A DNA stretch of 42,509 bases from Lachnospiraceae bacterium (GTDB taxonomy: Bacteria > Bacillota > Clostridia > Lachnospirales > Lachnospiraceae), in the NCBI GenBank assembly GCA_017465095.1, contig JAFTWX010000047.1, forward strand, positions 1-42,509. The letters are read 5' to 3'. Both the position numbers and the translations under genes were made by a program. The notes under the pieces were generated by a model. That model saw nothing but the letters and a program-made list of their open reading frames with translations, was not told the DNA's origin and ran no database searches. Shown here piece by piece: positions 16,726 to 25,669 of this stretch; positions within the stretch are counted from its first letter, which is position 1; each line of letters opens with the position of its first letter.

Positions 16726-17154
16726 ATGTTTATTAAACAGTTATCGATTTTTATTGAAAATAAAGCAGGTCGTCTTCAGGATATGTTGGCCATTTTAAAG
16801 GATAACGATATCAATCTTGCATCACTTTCTCTCGCAGATACGAGTGATTACGGCGTACTTCGTCTGCTTGTTTCGGATCCGGAAAAAGGGAAAGAAGTAT
16901 TGAAAGCGGCAGGAGTATCTTGTCGTACAACGGATGTGCTTGCCATTAAGATGGCGCATAAAGTCGGACAGCTGCAAGAGGTTTTGGGTATTATCTGCGA
17001 GGCAGAAATCAATGTCGAGTATATGTATGCTCTTGCAACAGGAAAGGACGAAGCTTCTATCGTTATCAAACCATCGGATATTGCCCGTGCGGCAGAAGTG
17101 CTCAAAAAAGCAGGTGCATCCTTTGTGACCCAGGAAGACCTTGCCAATATTTAA
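16726..17154 (+). CDS. Tandem ACT-domain protein
   Basis: A 142-residue protein made of two ACT domains and nothing else: residues 1-66 (MFIKQLSIFIENKAGRLQDMLAILKDNDINLASLSL) and about 69-142 (VLAIKMAHKVGQLQEVLGIICEAEINVEYMYALAT). Each has the hydrophobic strand, GRLQ/GQLQ turn and helix of small-molecule-binding ACT modules, which often bind amino acids. Proteins of this kind are commonly encoded next to paaK in anaerobes. It could sense an aromatic amino acid or pathway product and regulate the neighbouring enzymes; that is inference. It is followed by a 9-bp hairpin and the amidohydrolase gene. Confidence 0.9.
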   Translation: MFIKQLSIFIENKAGRLQDMLAILKDNDINLASLSLADTSDYGVLRLLVSDPEKGKEVLKAAGVSCRTTDVLAIKMAHKVGQLQEVLGIICEAEINVEYMYALATGKDEASIVIKPSDIARAAEVLKKAGASFVTQEDLANI

Positions 17155-17167
17155 TCTGAAATAACTG

Positions 17168-17189
17168 ATACCGGCCTTTTGGCCGGTAT
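17168..17189 (+). terminator. Attenuator-like hairpin after the ACT gene
   Basis: ATACCGGCC (17168-17176), loop TTTT, GGCCGGTAT (17181-17189), followed by the weak tract TATTATAA. The stable stem but poor T-run suggests partial termination between the ACT gene and the amidohydrolase. Confidence 0.5.
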
Positions 17190-17211
17190 TATTATAAGGA
17201 GACCGACTCAT

Positions 17212-18063
17212 ATGAATCAGACAGAAGTAAGATGCATCATAGATTTTCATACGCATACGTTCCCGGATAAAATGGCGGAAAAGACCATTGCATCTCTTGG
17301 AAAGGTGGCAGGAGTTACAGCGAAGTCCGATGGGACACTCAATGGACTTATGGATTCCATGAACAGGTCCGGTGTGGACTTTTCGGTGATTTTACCCGTT
17401 GTGACCAGACCGGAGCAGTTCCAGACCATCAACAATTTTGCGGCGAAGACGAACGAAATGTATGGAGACAAGGTGCTTTCCTTCGGCGGAATACATCCGT
17501 TGACACAAAATTATAAGAAGGAACTGAACTACATTAAATCACTGGGACTCAAAGGAATTAAACTTCATCCGGATTATCAGGGGACAATGATTGATGATAT
17601 CGGGTACAAACATATTATTGATTACGCGTCTCAACTTGATCTTGCGATTGTTGTGCATGCGGGAATCGATATCGGCCTTCCGGAGCCGGTGCACTGTCCG
17701 CCGGACAAGTCGGCAGCTTTGATTGAGGAAGTTCAGCCGCCGAAATTGGTGCTTGCCCATATGGGTGGCTGGAAGCAATGGGATGAAGTAGAGCAGTATC
17801 TGGTGGGAAAACATGTGTATCTGGATACAGCGTTCTGCCATGATTATATGGAAAAAGAACAGTTTGAACGGATCGTGAAACAGCATGGTGCAGACAAAAT
17901 TTTGTTTGCAACGGATTCGCCGTGGGAGGATCCGAAGGATACCATGGAACTTGTGGAGAGTGCGTCCCTTACGGAGGCGGAAAAAAACATGATCTACGCG
18001 GCCAATGCATGTAGATTGCTTGGAGTGCAACCGGACAAAATAGGGAAAAACAGTAATTTATAG
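17212..18063 (+). CDS. Amidohydrolase-superfamily (COG2159-like) TIM-barrel metal enzyme
   Basis: A 283-residue metal-dependent hydrolase or decarboxylase of the amidohydrolase superfamily. It has the N-terminal metal motif DFHTHTFPDK, a GIKLHPDYQG strand, VVHAGIDIG, LAHMGGWKQWDEV and the C-terminal FATDSPWEDP aspartate. These are the family's usual metal ligands. AAGGAGA upstream supports ATG 17212; the frame extends 11 codons earlier over the hairpin without a site. It lies between the arylacetate genes and the symporter. Members of this group include hydrolases and non-oxidative decarboxylases, so activity on an aromatic acid is possible, but the true reaction is unknown. Confidence 0.82.
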   Translation: MNQTEVRCIIDFHTHTFPDKMAEKTIASLGKVAGVTAKSDGTLNGLMDSMNRSGVDFSVILPVVTRPEQFQTINNFAAKTNEMYGDKVLSFGGIHPLTQNYKKELNYIKSLGLKGIKLHPDYQGTMIDDIGYKHIIDYASQLDLAIVVHAGIDIGLPEPVHCPPDKSAALIEEVQPPKLVLAHMGGWKQWDEVEQYLVGKHVYLDTAFCHDYMEKEQFERIVKQHGADKILFATDSPWEDPKDTMELVESASLTEAEKNMIYAANACRLLGVQPDKIGKNSNL

Positions 18064-18076
18064 AAAGAAAGAGTGT

Positions 18077-18105
18077 AAAAGCCTTGCATTTTTTGCAGGG
18101 CTTTT
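18077..18105 (+). terminator. Terminator after the amidohydrolase
   Basis: AAAAGCCTTGCA (18077-18088) pairs with TGCAGGGCTTTT (18094-18105) across a T-rich loop. The same DNA contains the -35 of the next promoter (TTGCAT, 18084-18089). Confidence 0.65.
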
Positions 18106-18112
18106 GTATAAT
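18084..18112 (+). promoter_or_regulatory. Symporter promoter embedded in the terminator
   Basis: TTGCAT (18084-18089), a 17-bp spacer and TATAAT (18107-18112). The expected start site (about 18119) is right at the beginning of the 14-bp inverted repeat. Confidence 0.7.
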
Positions 18113-18120
18113 GTAAATGC

Positions 18121-18165
18121 TTTAGCGGTTTAAAGCGGTGTACGGTAAAAGTTTAAATCGCTAAA
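18121..18165 (+). promoter_or_regulatory. 14-bp inverted repeat at the symporter transcript start
   Basis: TTTAGCGGTTTAAA (18121-18134) and TTTAAATCGCTAAA (18152-18165) are inverted repeats with one G-T difference, separated by 17 bp. It is either an operator overlapping the start site or a 5' leader hairpin. AGCGGTTTAAAGCG in the left arm resembles AGCGTTAAAGCG downstream of the ligase promoter. Confidence 0.65.
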
Positions 18166-18197
18166 GTGCAGAGTCTATTTTATAGGAGGTCACTATT

Positions 18198-19724
18198 GTG
18201 ATAGTAAAAATTATTTTTCTTGTCGTGTTTTTTGCAAGTATGCTTGCAGTGGGTGTTTATTCCAGAAAGCATGCGACAAATGTAAATGATTTCGTACTCG
18301 GCGGAAGAACGGTCGGTCCATGGCTGACAGCTTTTGCTTACGGTACATCGTATTTTTCGGCGGTCGTTTTCGTCGGTTATGCCGGGCAGTTCGGATATAA
18401 GTACGGTTTATCTTCCACATGGATCGGAATCGGAAATGCGGTACTGGGTTCGCTTGTTGCATGGGTTGTTTTGGGACGGAGAACCCGTGTTATGACCAAT
18501 CATCTTCAGGCTACTACAATGCCGGATTATTTCGGAAAGAGATATAACAGCAATGCCCTTCGCGTGGCAGCATCTGCAATTGCTTTTATTTTCCTTATTC
18601 CTTACACAGCATCCGTATATAACGGACTTTCACGTTTGTTCGGAATGGCATTTGATATTCCTTACTCTGTATGTGTAATCGCTATGGCAGTTTTGACAGG
18701 TGTGTATGTAATCCTCGGCGGATATATGGCAACTGCCATCAATGATTTTATCCAGGGTATTATTATGATTTTCGGTATTATTGCCGTGATTGCAGCTGTG
18801 TTAAACGGACAGGGCGGATTTATCAATGCGGTGAAAGAGCTTGCGGAGCTGGAAAGTGACGTGGCACTTACCATGGGACAGAAGGGAGCATTTACTTCTT
18901 TCTTCGGACCGGATCCGATGAATCTTGTGGGAGTTGTTGTGCTCACCTCCCTCGGAACATGGGGACTTCCGCAGATGGTACATAAATTCTATGCAATCAA
19001 GGATGAAAAATCCATCCGCAGCGGTACGATTATTTCTACATTCTTTGCGGTTGTTGTTTCCGGCGGATGCTACTTCCTCGGTGGTTTTGGAAGATTGTTC
19101 GATACGCCGGCCATTCACAATGCAGACGGAAGTGTTGTTTATGATGCGATTATTCCGTCCATGCTTTCCACTTTGCCGGATATGTTGGTCGGTATTGTGA
19201 TTGTGCTTGTGCTTTCGGCTTCCATGTCGACACTTTCTTCCCTTGTATTGACATCAAGTTCGACATTGACGCTCGATGTGATTAAGGGAAATATTATAAA
19301 GGATATGAGTGAAAAGAAACAGGTGCTCTGCATGAGAATTCTTCTTGTGTTCTTTATCGCTATCTCCGTAATTCTGGCATTGGACCCACCGACCTTTATC
19401 GCGCAGCTCATGGGTATCTCATGGGGCGCACTGGCGGGTGCATTCCTTGCTCCGTTCCTGTACGGCTTGTACTGGAAGAAGGTGACAAGGGCTTCTGTTT
19501 GGGCAAGCTTTATTGTCGGTGTCGGTATTACCGTTTCCAACATCTTCTTAAAATACATTGCATCTCCGATCAATGCTGGAGCAATCGCTATGGTGGCAGG
19601 GCTTATCGTAGTTCCGCTTGTCAGCCTGATTACACCTAAGATGAAGGAAGAGGAAGTGGATAAGATATTTACCTGTCTGGAAGAAAAAGTACTGGTAAGT
19701 AAGAGAAAATCCATTGAAGAGTAA
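18198..19724 (+). CDS. Sodium:solute symporter (SSS family)
   Basis: A 508-residue integral membrane transporter with about 13 hydrophobic segments, the layout of the SSS/PutP/PanF family that couples solute uptake to sodium. The N-terminus (MIVKIIFLVVFFASMLAVGVYSRKHATNVNDFVLGGRTVGPWLTAFAYGTSYFSAVVFVG) carries the family's DFVLGGR-type loop. The last roughly 40 residues are a charged cytoplasmic tail. The start is GTG at 18198 with AGGAGGT upstream. It has its own promoter and a large inverted repeat in the leader. Position after the arylacetate block suggests it may move aromatic acids or amino acids; substrate cannot be read from sequence. Confidence 0.9.
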   Translation: MIVKIIFLVVFFASMLAVGVYSRKHATNVNDFVLGGRTVGPWLTAFAYGTSYFSAVVFVGYAGQFGYKYGLSSTWIGIGNAVLGSLVAWVVLGRRTRVMTNHLQATTMPDYFGKRYNSNALRVAASAIAFIFLIPYTASVYNGLSRLFGMAFDIPYSVCVIAMAVLTGVYVILGGYMATAINDFIQGIIMIFGIIAVIAAVLNGQGGFINAVKELAELESDVALTMGQKGAFTSFFGPDPMNLVGVVVLTSLGTWGLPQMVHKFYAIKDEKSIRSGTIISTFFAVVVSGGCYFLGGFGRLFDTPAIHNADGSVVYDAIIPSMLSTLPDMLVGIVIVLVLSASMSTLSSLVLTSSSTLTLDVIKGNIIKDMSEKKQVLCMRILLVFFIAISVILALDPPTFIAQLMGISWGALAGAFLAPFLYGLYWKKVTRASVWASFIVGVGITVSNIFLKYIASPINAGAIAMVAGLIVVPLVSLITPKMKEEEVDKIFTCLEEKVLVSKRKSIEE

Positions 19725-19762
19725 GTGTTTGAAATAAGACGTGTATGGGGGTTATAAAAGAA

Positions 19763-19805
19763 AAACGGCAGGAATCAGGAAACTACCTGATTCTTGCCGT
19801 TTCTT
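19763..19805. terminator. Bidirectional terminator shared by symporter and diguanylate cyclase genes
   Basis: AAACGGCAGGAATCAGG (19763-19779) and CCTGATTCTTGCCGTTT (19786-19802) form a 17-bp stem with one mismatch and loop AAACTA, with A- and T-rich flanks. The stop codon of the minus-strand diguanylate cyclase (19775-19777) is inside the stem. Confidence 0.85.
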
Positions 19806-20878
19806 TTACCTTTGTATAAGTTTTCGTCTGTAATTTTAATCAATTTATTGATGTTAAATCCCGGGATGTAACCGGTGACACCGAAGGTCATTGTGACTGT
19901 AATTTTGTCTCCGTCTTTGGTGGTAATCGGTGAATTTTCAAGGGCGCTGCGGATACGTTCTGCTACCTGCGCAGCTATTTTCCCGTCGTTGTTAATGAGA
20001 AGAAGCATTTCTTCACCGCCCCAGCGACATACGTGATCGTTTCCGCGCAGCTGAGTTTTTATAATGTTTGCTACATGAATCAGCACCAGGTCGCCGACGT
20101 CGTGTCCGTAATTGTCATTTACTTTTTTAAAATCATCAATGTCGGCCATAATCAAACTGAAGTGTGAACCGGTTTTTTTTGCGATGTCCATCACATGGTT
20201 GAGATGCACTTCCATGCTTCTGCGGTTCAAAAGCTTGGTCAGCGGGTCGTGGCTTGCAATTTTGTCCAGTGTCTCGTTTTCGTGCATGAGATTACGTTGC
20301 ATCTGGCGGATCTCGATGGAGAATAAAACCGAGAAGAACATTACGATGACAAACGCTGCTGCCGAGTTTAAACAGAAGCCGGCTGTAATGAACGCAGGAG
20401 ATGCTGCGCCGTCGTACATCGGTGTTGTCTTGTCACAGATAACCCGTGTTATGATAAAACACGTACAAATAAAAATGCCGGTAATCATCGGACTGAGAAT
20501 TTGTCTGCGTATTTGAGGCAATGTCAGTGACAGATAAAATGCAATCGGTATGAGGGACATGACGTAGGTCATGAAGCCCCAGTTCCAACCCATCAAAATA
20601 GAGAAAAAGATGGAATGAAACAGCACTTCTGTGATAGTGGCCATGAAAATCCATATATATTTCTCTTTTCGCACCAGTACTGTGGCCATGTAAAGATAAA
20701 ATACGGTCGCCAGCATGTTGTAATAGTAAATCGGTGTGATGTTCAAAGAGAAGAATGTCACGGTGATAACAAGGTGAATAATACCTGCGACATAACATAT
20801 GAACGAATACTTGAAAGAATTGTCAATGGTAAGTGTGCCATTCATGTATTCGTTCATCCTGTGAATCCAGCGTTTCAT
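19775..20878 (-). CDS. Membrane-bound diguanylate cyclase (GGDEF)
   Basis: A 367-residue protein with an N-terminal membrane part (about six hydrophobic helices, residues 20-190) and a C-terminal GGDEF domain that would make cyclic di-GMP from GTP. The catalytic motif is GGEEM within CRWGGEEMLLLI; the metal-binding motif is MADIDDFKKVNDNYGHDVGD, intact. An RxxD inhibitory site (RGND) lies five residues before GGEEM, so product inhibition is expected. ATG 20878 is chosen because AGGGG lies about 9 nt upstream; ten more codons are open without a site. No EAL or HD-GYP hydrolase is in the window. Confidence 0.92.
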   Translation of the reverse strand: MKRWIHRMNEYMNGTLTIDNSFKYSFICYVAGIIHLVITVTFFSLNITPIYYYNMLATVFYLYMATVLVRKEKYIWIFMATITEVLFHSIFFSILMGWNWGFMTYVMSLIPIAFYLSLTLPQIRRQILSPMITGIFICTCFIITRVICDKTTPMYDGAASPAFITAGFCLNSAAAFVIVMFFSVLFSIEIRQMQRNLMHENETLDKIASHDPLTKLLNRRSMEVHLNHVMDIAKKTGSHFSLIMADIDDFKKVNDNYGHDVGDLVLIHVANIIKTQLRGNDHVCRWGGEEMLLLINNDGKIAAQVAERIRSALENSPITTKDGDKITVTMTFGVTGYIPGFNINKLIKITDENLYKGKRNGKNQVVS

Positions 20879-20910
20879 AATATGTAACCCCTTATAAAAA
20901 TAGTACAAAC

Positions 20911-20954
20911 GAAAAAGGCTTCGCTATAAATAAATATAGGAAACCTTTTGTTTT
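20911..20954 (-). terminator. Terminator of the YjfB-like gene
   Basis: On the minus strand AAAAGGTTTCCTATA pairs imperfectly with TATAGCGAAGCCTTTTT and ends in a T-run. Confidence 0.6.
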
Positions 20955-20961
20955 CATTCAA
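20933..20961 (-). promoter_or_regulatory. Candidate promoter for the diguanylate cyclase
   Basis: On the minus strand TTGAAT (20961-20956), 17-bp spacer, TATATT (20938-20933). It overlaps the terminator hairpin of the preceding gene. Confidence 0.5.
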
Positions 20962-20975
20962 GCAATACAAGCAGT

Positions 20976-21167
20976 TTAAACGGTAAGGTCAATGTTGGCG
21001 CCCAAATGTGGGGCAACGGACTGCTCCATCATGGAACGATCCATCATCGCAACAAGAGAATCACCCATTGCAGCAGAAGTGTCCAGCGATTTGCTCAGCA
21101 TAGCGACACCGAAATCTGTATTTAACTGGTTTTTTGCCATTGCCATTGATAATGCAGCAATATCCAT
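20976..21167 (-). CDS. YjfB-like putative motility protein
   Basis: A 63-residue protein, MDIAALSMAMAKNQL..., rich in Ala, Ser and Met and ending in HLGANIDLTV. This is the pattern of the short YjfB 'putative motility protein' family of Firmicutes, whose genes often accompany flagellar genes and whose molecular role is unknown. AGGAGGAG lies 5-12 nt upstream of ATG 21167, which fixes the start. A good promoter (TTGCCA-N17-TATTAT) precedes it. No flagellar genes are seen in this window, but two GGDEF proteins flank it. Confidence 0.8.
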   Translation of the reverse strand: MDIAALSMAMAKNQLNTDFGVAMLSKSLDTSAAMGDSLVAMMDRSMMEQSVAPHLGANIDLTV

Positions 21168-21205
21168 ACGGGCTCCTCCTTTCCTCTGTGCATATACTTT
21201 TTTTA

Positions 21206-21234
21206 ATAATAACATGAAGCGGGGCAAATGGCAA
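21206..21234 (-). promoter_or_regulatory. Promoter of the YjfB-like gene
   Basis: On the minus strand TTGCCA (21234-21229), 17-bp spacer, TATTAT (21211-21206). This is a housekeeping-type rather than SigD-type promoter. Confidence 0.65.
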
Positions 21235-21243
21235 GAAAGAGCG

Positions 21244-21272
21244 TAGACAAAAATGAAAAAAAAAGATATAAT
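21244..21272 (+). promoter_or_regulatory. Promoter of the GGDEF protein gene
   Basis: TAGACA (21244-21249), 17-bp spacer, TATAAT (21267-21272), back to back with the YjfB promoter. Confidence 0.7.
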
Positions 21273-21297
21273 ACGATTTGTATGGGAGGGCTAATTT

Positions 21298-22212
21298 ATG
21301 GCATTTGGACTTGTATCTTTGGAAAAAAGAATGAAGGATAATATAAAGAACTACAGTCCGGATCAGTTGCTTGATATCGGAATGTTGAAAGAGTATCTTG
21401 AGACGGCTTGTCAGCTGAGCGGCATCTGTTTTCTTCTGGTGGATCGCCACGGGGAAGATGTGGTACGTGTCGGTGAATTCGACGGATTCCGGCCGGATGT
21501 GGCGGAGGCACCGGGGGACAAAATCCGTGTCAGTGGACGCACGGTAGCATATCTTTACACGTGCGTGAGCGGACAGGAGACCGATATACAAAAACAGTTT
21601 GTGAAAGATATGGCAAGGCAGCTTACTGCGATGGCAGAGAGTACATATGCCAATATGGAAACTGCGATTTATGTGGATGAGCTGGAGAAGCGTTTGGAGA
21701 AAGAGCAGTATCAGGTGAAACACGGTGAGAAAAAGGATGCACTTACCGGAGCGCTGAACAGTACTTATTTTGAAAGCCGTGCAAATGTTATCGACCGCTC
21801 CGATGTGGTTCCGGTGGCAGTGATTTGTGCCAATATTAATGACTGGAAATATGTCAATGACAAGTATGGAGATGAGGAGAGCGACCGGTTGATTAAGGTG
21901 GTTGCAGAGATACTCAAAAAAGAGGCGAAAAACGAGTACGTCATCGGCAGATGCGGCGGCGATTTCTTCCATGTACTGATTCCGATGGTGGAGGACGGTG
22001 AAGCGGAAGATTATTGTAAACGCGTACAGGATGCATGCAATGCGTTTGAGGATGAAAAGATTGCACCTTCCGTTGCCTGCGGTTATGTGTTTAAGACAAA
22101 CGTGGAGCAATCGGTGATGAATTTGGTGTCGGATGCAGAGTATGAGATGTTCAATAACAAGTTTGAAATCAAAAATGCACCGGGTTACAGAGAACGTTTG
22201 GAGAAAAAATAA
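21298..22212 (+). CDS. GGDEF-domain protein with degenerate active site
   Basis: A 304-residue soluble protein. Residues 1 to about 125 form a sensory-type domain (LKEYLETACQLSGICFLLVDRHGEDVVRVGEF..., possibly PocR- or GAF-like, uncertain), followed by a short coiled-coil-like linker (ELEKRLEKEQYQVKHGEKKDALTGALN) and a GGDEF-fold domain. The signature reads GRCGGDFF, so the catalytic Glu of GGDEF is Phe, and the usual metal-binding DxDxFKxxND reads ANINDWKYVND, losing the first Asp. It is therefore probably not an active diguanylate cyclase; it may bind GTP or c-di-GMP, or act by protein contact. It is divergent from yjfB. Confidence 0.85.
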   Translation: MAFGLVSLEKRMKDNIKNYSPDQLLDIGMLKEYLETACQLSGICFLLVDRHGEDVVRVGEFDGFRPDVAEAPGDKIRVSGRTVAYLYTCVSGQETDIQKQFVKDMARQLTAMAESTYANMETAIYVDELEKRLEKEQYQVKHGEKKDALTGALNSTYFESRANVIDRSDVVPVAVICANINDWKYVNDKYGDEESDRLIKVVAEILKKEAKNEYVIGRCGGDFFHVLIPMVEDGEAEDYCKRVQDACNAFEDEKIAPSVACGYVFKTNVEQSVMNLVSDAEYEMFNNKFEIKNAPGYRERLEKK

Positions 22213-22226
22213 AATGTGTATTATGG

Positions 22227-22266
22227 GCTGCAAAGTCGGATTAGCCGATTTTGCGGCTTGTATTTT
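22227..22266 (+). terminator. Terminator after the GGDEF gene
   Basis: A 13-bp stem with G-T wobbles (22227-22239 with 22245-22257), loop ATTAG, followed by TTGTATTTT. Confidence 0.75.
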
Positions 22267-22286
22267 GTCTGAAGGAGAATGAAACT

Positions 22287-23084
22287 ATGGCAGATAGAAA
22301 AGCAGTTTTTTTTGATATTGACGGAACATTGTTTGAGCAGGGCAACGAAGTTCCGGAAAGTACAGTCAAAGCCATTCATCAGCTTCGCAAAAACGGCCAT
22401 CTGGCCTTTGTGTGCAGCGGACGGAGCAGAATTATGGTTCCGGAGACGCCGATTCTTTCTGTCGGTTTTGACGGATTGATTGCTGCCTGCGGAATGTACG
22501 GAAGCTTCGGGGAAAAGATTCTTTTTGATGAAGAGATGAGCTGTGAACAGCTTTCTGATATTATTCCGGTGCTGAAAAGTACCGGGACTATGTATATTTT
22601 GGAAGGCACGGAATATATTTATTATGATGAGCTCACGATCCATCATGCTATCGACGACTGGTATGTGCGCTCCATCAAAGAGATGGTTCCGGAGAGATTC
22701 CGGGTTGTTCCGGAGTCGATAGAAGAGATTCACGCAAACAAAATCAGTATTCAGGTTCCGATGTCCAGGAAGGAAGAAGTGTTTGAACGGGCAAAGAATT
22801 ATTTTCAGCTTCTTCTTCACGAAGAAAACATTGCGGAGATTGTTCCCTACGGATTTACAAAGGCCGCCGGCATACAGCGCATGTGTGAACTGTTGGGGAT
22901 AGCGAGAGAGGATACGCTTGCTGTGGGGGACAGCGTCAATGACATTGAGATGCTCCGCTATGCACAGGTCGGCATCGTTATGGGAAACGGAACGCAGATT
23001 GCAAAGGAGAATGCGGATTATATCACAACGGATATCAATGAGGACGGCATATGGAATGCCCTTGCTCACTTTGAATTGATATAA
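22287..23084 (+). CDS. Cof-type HAD-IIB phosphatase
   Basis: A 265-residue cytosolic HAD phosphatase of the Cof/YidA group acting on small phosphorylated metabolites. Motif I is FFDIDGTLFEQG, motif II CSGRSR, the C2 cap lies in the middle and the last motifs are K...GIQRMCELLGI and AVGDSVNDIEML. AAGGAG 11 nt before ATG 22287 fixes the start. It follows a terminator, so it has either its own promoter or read-through expression. It is unrelated in position to the double-HAD fusion at 6163. Substrate is unknown. Confidence 0.9.
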   Translation: MADRKAVFFDIDGTLFEQGNEVPESTVKAIHQLRKNGHLAFVCSGRSRIMVPETPILSVGFDGLIAACGMYGSFGEKILFDEEMSCEQLSDIIPVLKSTGTMYILEGTEYIYYDELTIHHAIDDWYVRSIKEMVPERFRVVPESIEEIHANKISIQVPMSRKEEVFERAKNYFQLLLHEENIAEIVPYGFTKAAGIQRMCELLGIAREDTLAVGDSVNDIEMLRYAQVGIVMGNGTQIAKENADYITTDINEDGIWNALAHFELI

Positions 23085-23198
23085 TTATAAACGATTTATT
23101 AAATCTGCTTTTTTAGGGAAAATAATCCAAAACAAAGAAAATATGAGAAAACAAGAGAAAATGAGAGTAAAATAATAGATTTTGTGTCCTAGATTGGG

Positions 23199-23227
23199 TT
23201 GCAATAGGGATATAAAAAAACTAATAT
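23199..23227 (+). promoter_or_regulatory. groESL promoter
   Basis: TTGCAA (23199-23204), 17-bp spacer, TAATAT (23222-23227), just upstream of the CIRCE element. Confidence 0.75.
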
Positions 23228-23238
23228 ATTCATTGTGG

Positions 23239-23265
23239 TTAGCACTCGGGGTGATGGAGTGCTAA
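23239..23265 (+). promoter_or_regulatory. CIRCE operator (HrcA site)
   Basis: TTAGCACTC, nine bases, GAGTGCTAA: a perfect match to the CIRCE inverted repeat bound by the heat-shock repressor HrcA. It is placed just after the predicted start site. hrcA itself is not in the window. Confidence 0.97.
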
Positions 23266-23312
23266 TAAAGTGCGAAAGAGAACAGATTGAAAATAGAAGG
23301 AGGTTTTTAGCT

Positions 23313-23600
23313 ATGAAATTAGTACCACTTGGAGACAGAGTTGTTTTAAAACAGCTTGTAGCAGAGGAAACAACCAAATCCGGTATCGTATTGCCGGGCC
23401 AGACAAAAGAAAAACCACAGCAGGCAGAAGTTCTTGCGGTCGGACCGGGCGGAATGGTAGACGGAAAAGAGATCGCGATGCATGTGAAGGTCGGCGACCA
23501 GGTTATTTTTTCCAAATATGCAGGAACGGAAGTGAAGCTTGAGGAAGAAGAATACATGATCGTTCGCCAGAGTGATATTTTAGCAATCGTACAGGAATAA
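23313..23600 (+). CDS. groES: Co-chaperonin GroES
   Basis: A 95-residue heptameric lid of the GroEL chamber. The sequence MKLVPLGDRVVLKQL..., the mobile loop TTKSGIVLPGQTKEKPQQAEVLAVGPG, and the C-terminal YMIVRQSDILAIVQ are typical. GAAGGAGG precedes ATG 23313. It is the first gene of the CIRCE-controlled operon and is 27 nt from groEL. Confidence 0.98.
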   Translation: MKLVPLGDRVVLKQLVAEETTKSGIVLPGQTKEKPQQAEVLAVGPGGMVDGKEIAMHVKVGDQVIFSKYAGTEVKLEEEEYMIVRQSDILAIVQE

Positions 23601-25250
<1,650 letters not shown>

Positions 25251-25291
25251 GACCTGTATCATAATAATATTATTTGAATTATGCGGGGCAT

Positions 25292-25325
25292 ACGGGGCAC
25301 TTGAGGTGCGCGTGTGCCCCGTTTT
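25292..25325 (+). terminator. groESL terminator, part of the repeat element
   Basis: ACGGGGCAC (25292-25300) pairs with GTGCCCCGT (25314-25322) and is followed by a short T-run. It corresponds to the CGGGGCA/TGCCCCG shoulder left of copy 1 at 10888-10925. Confidence 0.6.
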
Positions 25326-25342
25326 GCGCCCTGTGATTTGAG

Positions 25343-25456
25343 TTATGTAAACCCACAGGGCATATAGAACATTATTTTCTTCTGGTACCCCGTTTTTTTG
25401 AAAAAACGGGGTACAGGGAGAAAAAAATTCTGTATATACCCGAAAGATTTACATAA
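25343..25456. repeat. Dispersed palindromic element, copy 2 (114 bp)
   Basis: Inverted ends TTATGTAAACC (25343-25353) and ATTTACATAA (25447-25456); central stem GTACCCCG plus T-run (25385-25399) with A-run plus CGGGGTAC (25401-25414). The spacing between ends is within 1 bp of copy 1 although the central sequences differ by compensating changes (GTGCCCCG/CGGGGCAC there, GTACCCCG/CGGGGTAC here). The rest of the 25251-25669 gap holds the groEL terminator and the padR control region; I see no gene. Confidence 0.8.
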
Positions 25457-25561
25457 CACAACAAGCCAATGCGAAAGCGGGGTATGAGGGAGAGGTGTGT
25501 GTCGTATATGCCCCCCAAATATTCTTCAAAAAATATTCCCCAAAAAATCTCATAAAACTAC

Positions 25562-25628
25562 TTGACCTGTCGTAGTAGTTGTGTTATATTTACTACGACA
25601 GATGTACTACGACTGTCGTGGTACGACA
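25562..25628 (+). promoter_or_regulatory. padR promoter with multiple PadR-like operators
   Basis: TTGACC (25562-25567), 17-bp spacer, TATATT (25585-25590). TGTCGTAGTA (25568-25577) fills the start of the spacer and its exact reverse complement TACTACGACA (25591-25600) directly follows the -10. Further copies TACTACGAC (25605-25613) and the palindrome TGTCGTGGTACGACA (25614-25628) follow. This is what an autorepressed padR promoter looks like. Confidence 0.8.
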
Positions 25629-25669
25629 GATAATATAGTGCGCACAGGAAAAGAGAGGAGTTTGATAAG

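Noticed and set aside
17168..17189. Possible full operon terminator before the amidohydrolase
   Set aside because: The stem is strong but the following tract TATTATAA is a poor terminator, so I list it as an attenuator-like hairpin rather than a definite operon end.
21061..22233. A 390-codon minus-strand frame overlapping yjfB and opposite the GGDEF gene
   Set aside because: It overlaps two better-supported genes, has no ribosome binding site and shows antisense-type composition.
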